The position numbers and the translations under genes were made by a program. From Lunularia cruciata (Eukaryota > Streptophyta > Marchantiopsida > Lunulariales > Lunulariaceae): a DNA stretch of 64,000 bases. The stretch lies in the NCBI GenBank assembly GCA_948567375.1, contig OX419760.1, forward strand, positions 40,424,001 to 40,488,000, given 5' to 3'. A model generated the notes under the pieces. That model was not told the DNA's origin. It made no database searches and saw only the letters and a program-made list of their open reading frames with translations. The stretch's first letter is position 1. Each line of letters opens with the position of its first letter. Of the stretch, positions 57,710 through 64,000 are shown piece by piece.

Positions 57710-59068
57710 TTATGCTTCCTCCATTGAACACGCTTCTTGGTTTGAAGGTTTCTTCTGCTGCTGGGCACCAGGGACTCGATATCTTTTTATATCTTCAAAA
57801 CGTTTCTCTGCTATCGAATCTTTCATACTTTTCACTATTTCTCTCGTGAATCTTTCAAGACATAGGGCCGAGGCTGACTTCTCATTTGATGGCTGACATA
57901 CTTCGAAATGGTCACAATCTCTGACGGAGTAGAAACCGTCGCAGTCTTGTCTTGCAGAGCCCTCGGACACGATGAGCTCCTCAAAACCATCCTAGAAGAA
58001 GCGACGTAATCACGCTCGATTTAGACGTCAAACAAATTCGGATGAGTTCTCTGATTTATCAATCAAGCACGCACATGATAGCGATCTGGATAGAAGGATG
58101 CTTACCTGAAGTGTTGGAGCTGTTTCTGTGACGGCATATGTTTTGAATCTTTTTTCACCAATCCGGAACTTGCGAAATGCTTCGTTCAATCTTGCTGTGT
58201 CCCTGCCTAGAACTTTCAACAAAGACAACATAGGATTTTTCTCCTTGTCAGGAATACGGGCCGCAGCTCTCTCAATTGCACGCGAGCCAGCCAGAGGAGT
58301 TCCATAGAAAAACACTCCTTTCAAGTTCTCGAGGAAACATCGTAGGCCAAATATTTCAGAATCCTCAACCGCATTGGCAAGTTTTTCTTCCACCGCCATC
58401 ACGAAGTGCTTAATCAAAATTCCTCCCAGATCGTGCCCCACTAAGATAACTGGCACATCGATGACTTCTTCTGAACTGTCGTTTGTCCCTTGTCGTTTGG
58501 GCACAGCTTTTGGTTGGCCGAGTTCAACATCGCCAAGTATTAAATCTTCGATCAACCTCTCCGCAATGTTGGTCTGATCAACTTGGGCAGCTTTGTGTTT
58601 GACCACACAAGCCTCGTAAGTGACAGAGAGGACTCGAGCATTGTACTCAGCTTTCTTATTGGGCTGTTTGAGAAGACCTGGGAGTAAATCCACCGGCCAG
58701 AAAGAAGTTTCCTTCCCTCTCACGTTCCAAGTTTTCCAGAAGGCATGCTGGAGGTCTGATTCGTTCCGTTGCAATCCATGGAATAACACAATTTCTACAT
58801 CTGGAAGCTCTGATGGTAATAATTCATACACGGAGCCTTCAACCATGCAATTGTTCTGCAGTGATTAAGAAACGCGTGAGAAAATTTGTAACCATGCGGC
58901 CACACCTGAACCCGAGCCCCATATTGCAGATACTTGATCGTTTACGTCTTTGACGGTTATCACCTTTTGCTCAGCTTCGATAAGAAAACCCCATTTGGGG
59001 GACACACGTCCAACCAGACCGATGGAGAAAATAAAAGCTTGGAGCAAGCCTTGAAGAAGGAATAGCAT
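57710..59068 (-). CDS. SERAC1-like alpha/beta-hydrolase C, three exons, membrane anchored, intact
   Basis: Exon 1 59,068-58,934 (45 codons from ATG), intron 78 nt, exon 2 58,855-58,106 (250 codons), intron 114 nt, exon 3 57,991-57,710 (93 codons and stop). All junctions are phase 0 at GT/AG sites, giving about 388 residues. Residues 2-20 form one hydrophobic segment (LFLLQGLLQAFIFSIGLVG), so an N-terminal membrane anchor or signal anchor is likely. Then VLFHGLQ (oxyanion loop), HAFWKTW, VPVILVGHDLGG near residue 170, FFYGTPLAGS and CDHFEVCQPSNE. SERAC1 relatives have Ser at the Asp of GHDLGG; Asp at this place is the nucleophile in epoxide hydrolases and haloalkane dehalogenases. The C-terminal 45 residues are basic and Gln-rich. 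Exon 2 also has an in-frame ATG at 58,846, an alternative start. The substrate is unknown. Confidence 0.8.
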
Positions 59069-60540
59069 ACAGACAATCCACGAAGCAAATATGAGAGTGA
59101 GTGCTAGGAACAGTTGGGCGTGTGATGCTCCTCTCAAGAGGATCTACACTCGTAATGAGATGAAAAGATTTGACGAGATCCTTGTTGACATAGGATATTG
59201 AGTTCACATTGTTATGTTAAACATCTTTGGTTTACACCGTTGGCATCTTTAAGAATACAGGCAGGACGGCATCCCCTTGAAACACGATGCTTACGGGGGC
59301 ATGTTGAGGAATTCAAGGTTGAGAGTGTAAAAGATACCGTGTGTGTGATGAGACGAAGTCTAGTTCTCAAGGAGAATGCTTACCTCTTTGTACTTTTCCG
59401 TCTGGGCAAGCACTTCGGCACTAGCAGGCAAATTGTGAGATGCCATGGCCTTATATTTAGGACTTTGAAACCAGTTTATCAGCTTCTTCATACGAGTTGA
59501 GATGTCAGAAGATGAGCAAATGTTGCAAAGAAACCGCAGAGCTTCAAGTGACTACTCCATTTGACCGCACAAACTGAAGAAACACCACTCTCGGATCGGC
59601 ATTCGTTTCTGTCAGTCCCATCCTGAACTCGTCCTGCTACGACAATCGAGCCCAGGAGTCAGCGATGACCCAGGATTTACTTCCTTCACCTCCTAACACT
59701 TCATACAATCCGTGTACAATTTTTGTACGTTAGGAGCGACTTCGTGCATCTATGAGGATGACATGGTAGAGTTTTGCATGACGGAAAGGCAATTTTTCCT
59801 CGCTGTATGCAGAGCTAGATCGAGTGTATGTTACTGTAACTGTAGTTGAAGCAGTAAAGAGATCGATTCCAAGTTTGATGACATTGCTTAGCGGGTGTAC
59901 AGACATTGGACAGGGGAGTTCAAATAGTGTAGGATCCAATGCGGGAGCTACAGCAGATACTAGAAGTATTCGAAACTACTTTACGTGCGGCTTGAGTGTA
60001 CCATGCACATTATTGCCAAAGACTTACAAGACGGAGTCCACAGGCCAGACAAACACTTTTCTCTGTCGTGAGGTCTTTGATTGGTATAGCTTGTTGAACG
60101 GTGAGTGTTGACTATGGAGTCCCAGTGACTGTAAGTCAATATGACCAATTATCTCTTTCACCTTCTTCAGTCTGTGCACTTTCTACCCCAACCCAGTAAA
60201 AATCGTAGAAACAGGTTACATAATCACCGTCCATTCTTAGAACAAACTTGACACAGTCAACTTGACATCACATTTTTCACCTGAGTAAATTGACCGGCGA
60301 CCTTAAGTAGTTTTGGCGACTTGGTCACTAGCGACACATAGAAAAAGGATAGAAAGACTGCATCAAGCTGTGCAAAGAAAAACATACACGGTAACTTGGG
60401 GCTAATCTATACTGTTGCGCACCTAGAATGTGAAATCTATGTAAGTTTGATTTAGTTAATCGCGATCTGTGGCCAGGTGATCGGATGCATTTGAATAATC
60501 AGCGTCCCCAGGTGAATATACCGATACTATAGGGGCCACC
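59069..60540. repeat. Block U, segment C copy (5' flank of hydrolase C)
   Basis: Collinear with 24,175-25,647. It should contain the hydrolase C promoter on the minus strand. No independent gene is supported. It lacks the 620 bp insertion present in B. Confidence 0.7.
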
Positions 60541-61290
60541 GTCGTAGTTCGCACGTACTTTCTTGAGTGCAGCAGGCAACAAAACTTAAAACCCACGACC
60601 GCATGATCACGGGTTCCAAAATAAATAAACATTTTTAGCTCCCGAAACGTGACTCATACCCGGGTTCTCGTTTCCATTGCGCAGTCCATCAAGTAGACCT
60701 CATAAGACCTGAAAGGTTTGGAAATCATTGCTGACTTGAAGCAAGGACGACCGCGTAGAAAAAATGAAACTCGTACCCGGGTTCCCGTTTCCATTGCGCA
60801 GTCCATCAAGTAGACCTCATAAGATCTGAAAGGTTTGGAAATCAGAGAGTTGAAGCAAGGACGACCGCATAGAAAAAATGAGCGATGGGAAGACCTCATC
60901 AAGCAGTACAAGTACAAGGGAGAGATGAAAAAGGTAAAATGGGGCTAAGCCCCAATAGAGTTGACCGAGTTCTGACTACATTTTTTAAGTAAAGTGTATC
61001 CACTTGATTGAAAGACGCAACATTCACGTGTGAGGAAAATGGCAGAGTTTTAGCACCGATCGTTTGGATGGAATAAAGATTTTCTTGATGTACATCGCAG
61101 GAAGACAGCCCTATACTTCCTTTGCGATCTAGTGCGATTTGTAGAAAGGATGATGCTCTTACTTCATGTAGCTTTTCCAATAGGGGGTTCTCAATTTTCG
61201 GATTACCGGGAGATAGATAGACAATATCTCTATGCATGAATGCGTCTACGTCATTTTAAGGTGTGGATTAATTATTTCTCTAGCCTCAAT
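60541..61290. repeat. Block T, segment C copy
   Basis: Matches 26,269-26,430 and 27,238-27,720 without the LINE fragment between them. CpG sites are largely preserved. It contains the 117 bp tandem repeat. Confidence 0.75.
60650..60885. repeat. 117 bp direct tandem duplication in block T
   Basis: CCCGGGTTCTCGTTTCCATTG at 60,659 recurs as CCCGGGTTCCCGTTTCCATTG at 60,776, both followed by 'cgcagtccatcaagtagacc' and 'gaagcaaggacgaccgc'. Segment B has one unit, split by a LINE fragment. Confidence 0.9.
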
Positions 61291-62934
61291 TTTAGCGGTG
61301 ATCTGTGGACCACACCTTGATCCATAAAAGCTTGCGGGACATTTTGTTTTATAAGGTTATGGGAATACCTCCCGTCCAATTCAGGTATCCCCTCTCACAT
61401 CCCGTAATAATCTTTGGGAAATCTATTAATTATCCCATAGATCCACGTAAACTATTTGCTCCTACGCCCAAATCTCCAAAGTGAAACCGCCTAATATGTC
61501 CTGTTAAGGATACTGAAGGTAAGTAGTGCACGAGATGCATCCCCGAGTGCCCACGGAAAGATATATATGGAAATTGATCTTAGTGGAACGATCGGTTCCA
61601 TAACAAAATTGTTAAACCCATAAGTATAAGCAAAGTATCCTTGCGGGTGACAGATCTCAATGCTGAAGGCATTTGACACATAGTACTCTAGCTTACATGC
61701 ATGAAATTGCTGCGATTTAGGAGTCCATATTGCACACAATCTTTGACGGAGTGCATACACTCCTGGATGATTGAAAATCATCAGTATTGGGTACTTGTTG
61801 CCAAGATAGAGATTCGAGCATGCAATAGATTGCCACTTACAAGATAAGGCAGTATCACTTTATCTGAATCATTCCACAGTAAAAGACCTTCAATCTCCTT
61901 TGGTCATTGTTTTGGATTTCCAACTTGGTATTATCTTCCAAAGTCTCCAAAGCTTTATACTCCTTTCGGTAGACCTTTAAATATTATGTAGAAGCATACA
62001 ACCTGAACTCTGATATTATTGAGTTGCTCAACCAAATTAAAAATGTGACAAAGACCCTCCTTCTTAATTGTCTGTCCTAGAGTCTATTAATTGCTGCCTC
62101 AACTAAAGCTCTTTTTTTCTTTGTTAAAGTCCAAGAAAGATTTGCTTTGCATCCTAAATTTCTTTGGGAATATCAATTACTTGTATGTACGCCAAACAAT
62201 GAAGGAGAAACAAACAAAGAAAGGTAGTGCATAGCTTGATTAGTATGTTTTCTCCAAACATGTATATTAGGACCTAAAAGGAGTACCATCGGCATAAGCT
62301 TCATTCCTTGTGACAAGATCAAACTATTCTTTGTCTTTAGAAGATAAACATTATAGAATTCCATGCTAAATAATGAACTTGCATGTGATAATGCCAAGTG
62401 TATCTAGTTTAGTAATCATGATGTAAATCAATAAAATCAAATCCCTGCTTATCAATCTAGATATTATCCCCATTTTGGACTCAAAAACTCTTTCACGATA
62501 TCCATCCTCTATTCTGTTCTAATACCATATTGAGATAGAGAGATAAGAAGTCCATATACCAATGTTCACCAAAGAATGTTTTCCATAACACTAGTTATGC
62601 TCCACAATAAATAAAAATAGAAATCTCAAATTCACCAAAGAATGATCTTCATAACACTAGTCCTACTTCAATATATACGGAAGTAGAAATGCATAAGAGT
62701 TCTAGTTTAAGTCTCTTTTATCATTAATTTTGTGACACTAATCCTCCAAAATATAAAGGAATGGATATGTGTACATTTAAGTCATTTCCAACCATCAATT
62801 CAAACATTGTGACAAAGAAAACTAAGTTGTTTTGAGCAAAACTAGCTGCTAGTAATATCAGCTTGTGATATATTATGGAGGTTTGGAATAAGTAGAAAGA
62901 AGGTGAATATCACCAAAGGTGCAATACTGGTGAC
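61291..62934. repeat. Block S, segment C copy (uninterrupted)
   Basis: Continuous counterpart of 27,721-27,733 + 33,360-33,722 + 43,452-44,195. About 500 bp at 62,045-62,560 are present only here. No gene recognised. Confidence 0.8.
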
Positions 62935-63741
62935 ACTTGGGATTATGCCCACTTCCTTTATCCTTTGTTGACTGTTCCAAGGATATAGATTGAGTTGTGG
63001 AAGTAGTTAGCATCTCAGGTTGGTTGTATCTTGGGGTTATTTGAGACTAGTTTTCCATGCACATTTCTATTCCATAGGCTACCCGTACACTCCATAATGA
63101 AGCTAGATAGGCTTTTCATATAAAACTTGATCATTTGGCACGTGATCCCTTAGACAAGTTAGCATGGTTCTTACTCCTCTTACTCACTCAATGGTGCATT
63201 AGTTATGCTAGAGGGGGATGTGCGGGGCATAGAGAGGTGGTTGCTAGATTCTGTCAATTCTGAGTGGATGATTGGGATGCCTTACATGAGGAGTCAATTA
63301 GAGATACATGTTTTAGGAGATAGATTCTACCACAAGATATCACAAAGTCCACTTGATTATGACAATGTAGAACATTGGGTGAGGCGAGAGAGTTAAGTAG
63401 AGAAGCACAAGCACTCCATCCTTTGTCTATGGCTAGTCCCACTAATGAGACTATCTCTTCCTTATGCTCATTATATCCTATGACAGGAGAGGGAGTACCA
63501 TTAGAGGTTTTGATTATCAGCCTAAACAACTTTTATGTCTTGATAGGTCATTTTTTGCAAAGTGTTGTGCATTGCCCCTTGTCTCTCCTCAAGATGCTTG
63601 TAAGGGATGGTATATGAGCATCTTACAGATTGCTTTTATGAAGATGATCTTTTGAGTGGGTTTACCAAGCTGTTTTAGGTGGATGTAGTAGTAGCAAGGA
63701 TAGATATTCCTACATCAATTAGTTGGGTGTTAGGAGCTAGT
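62935..63741 (+). mobile_element. LINE-like fragment, pre-RT body (copy 4)
   Basis: Matches 16,040-16,840 and 19,310-20,110: 'gttccaaggatatagattgag', 'actcactcaatg', 'gctagagggggatgtg' and 'tcaattagttgggtgttag'. Better kept in places (LHVLGDRFYH; FYVLIGHF). It is interrupted at 63,742 by an LTR-like sequence just before the RT would begin. Confidence 0.7.
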
Positions 63742-64000
63742 TGTAATGTTCCATGGATAGGAGAACCCTCAAGAGAAACACAAGAGAAGAAACACAAAGC
63801 ATCACACTCAATAATCTGATGCCCCAAAGGAGCACCTTGTGTTTATTATATAGTAAAGAGGATTCTCTCAAAGGAAGCTCCACCCTTGGATTAGATATAT
63901 AGATTGGTGATATGTCATCAAGCTCCACCATTGCATTAGTTGCATGGATGAGTGACATGTTGATTCTTGTTCTATCTAGTTGGACAAAATTATTTGACCA
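63742..64000 (-). mobile_element. Edge of an LTR element in antisense orientation
   Basis: LINE homology stops at 'taggagctagt' and a sequence starting TGTAATGTTCC follows. Read on the minus strand it has CTATATAATAAACACAAGG (TATA-like) and ends ACATTACA, as the 3' half of an LTR would. It continues past the window, so LTR identity is tentative. Confidence 0.5.

Noticed and set aside
60654-60917. Minus-strand frame with internal repeat (87 codons) as a repeat protein
   Set aside because: It is only the 117 bp tandem duplication read through; segment B does not keep the frame.
61491-61781. Minus-strand frame in block S, also present near 43,330-43,581
   Set aside because: Partly similar in both copies because the DNA is duplicated, but lengths, starts and frames differ and no motif is seen.

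Overview
This window looks like nuclear DNA of a land plant, most likely a bryophyte or other early-diverging lineage. The evidence is a plastid-type bS21 gene with spliceosomal introns, several plant-type Ty1/copia and Ty3/gypsy elements, and three SERAC1-like alpha/beta-hydrolase genes of a kind I associate with bryophytes. The lineage is inference; there is no rRNA, organelle DNA or bacterial gene organisation. Most of the window is decayed repeats. I support two genes that look intact (hydrolase A at 9,333-10,502 and hydrolase C at 57,710-59,068), one whose 5' part is missing (plastid bS21, 3,074-4,326), and one that looks broken (hydrolase B, 22,841-24,174).

Layout: 1-3,073 is a truncated copia element that abuts bS21 directly. 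5.1-12.8 kb (segment A) carries blocks here called X, Y, Z, hydrolase A, W, V and a second part of X. 12.8-22.2 kb holds two head-to-tail copies of a LINE-like non-LTR element. 22.4-46 kb (segment B) carries V, hydrolase B, U, T, S and W. It is interrupted by two LINE 3' fragments, a 5.6 kb gypsy element with a chromodomain (27,734-33,359) and a ~9.2 kb gypsy element with a PHD-finger-like tail (33,855-43,034). 46-47.9 kb is a third LINE copy. 47.9-62.9 kb (segment C) carries X, Y, Z, V, hydrolase C, U, T and S, and is interrupted by a 6.8 kb copia element (49,021-55,791). The window ends in another LINE fragment and the edge of an antisense LTR element.

A, B and C are therefore diverged copies of one long composite segment that includes the hydrolase gene. 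Where one copy is interrupted by a retrotransposon, another copy gives the uninterrupted sequence, so insertion points can be read within the window. Copies next to LTR insertions have lost CpG sites, as expected from cytosine methylation followed by deamination. All retroelement reading frames are broken by stops and frameshifts, several with catalytic residues replaced. The hydrolases keep a coherent three-exon structure but carry Asp or Glu in place of the serine in the nucleophile elbow.
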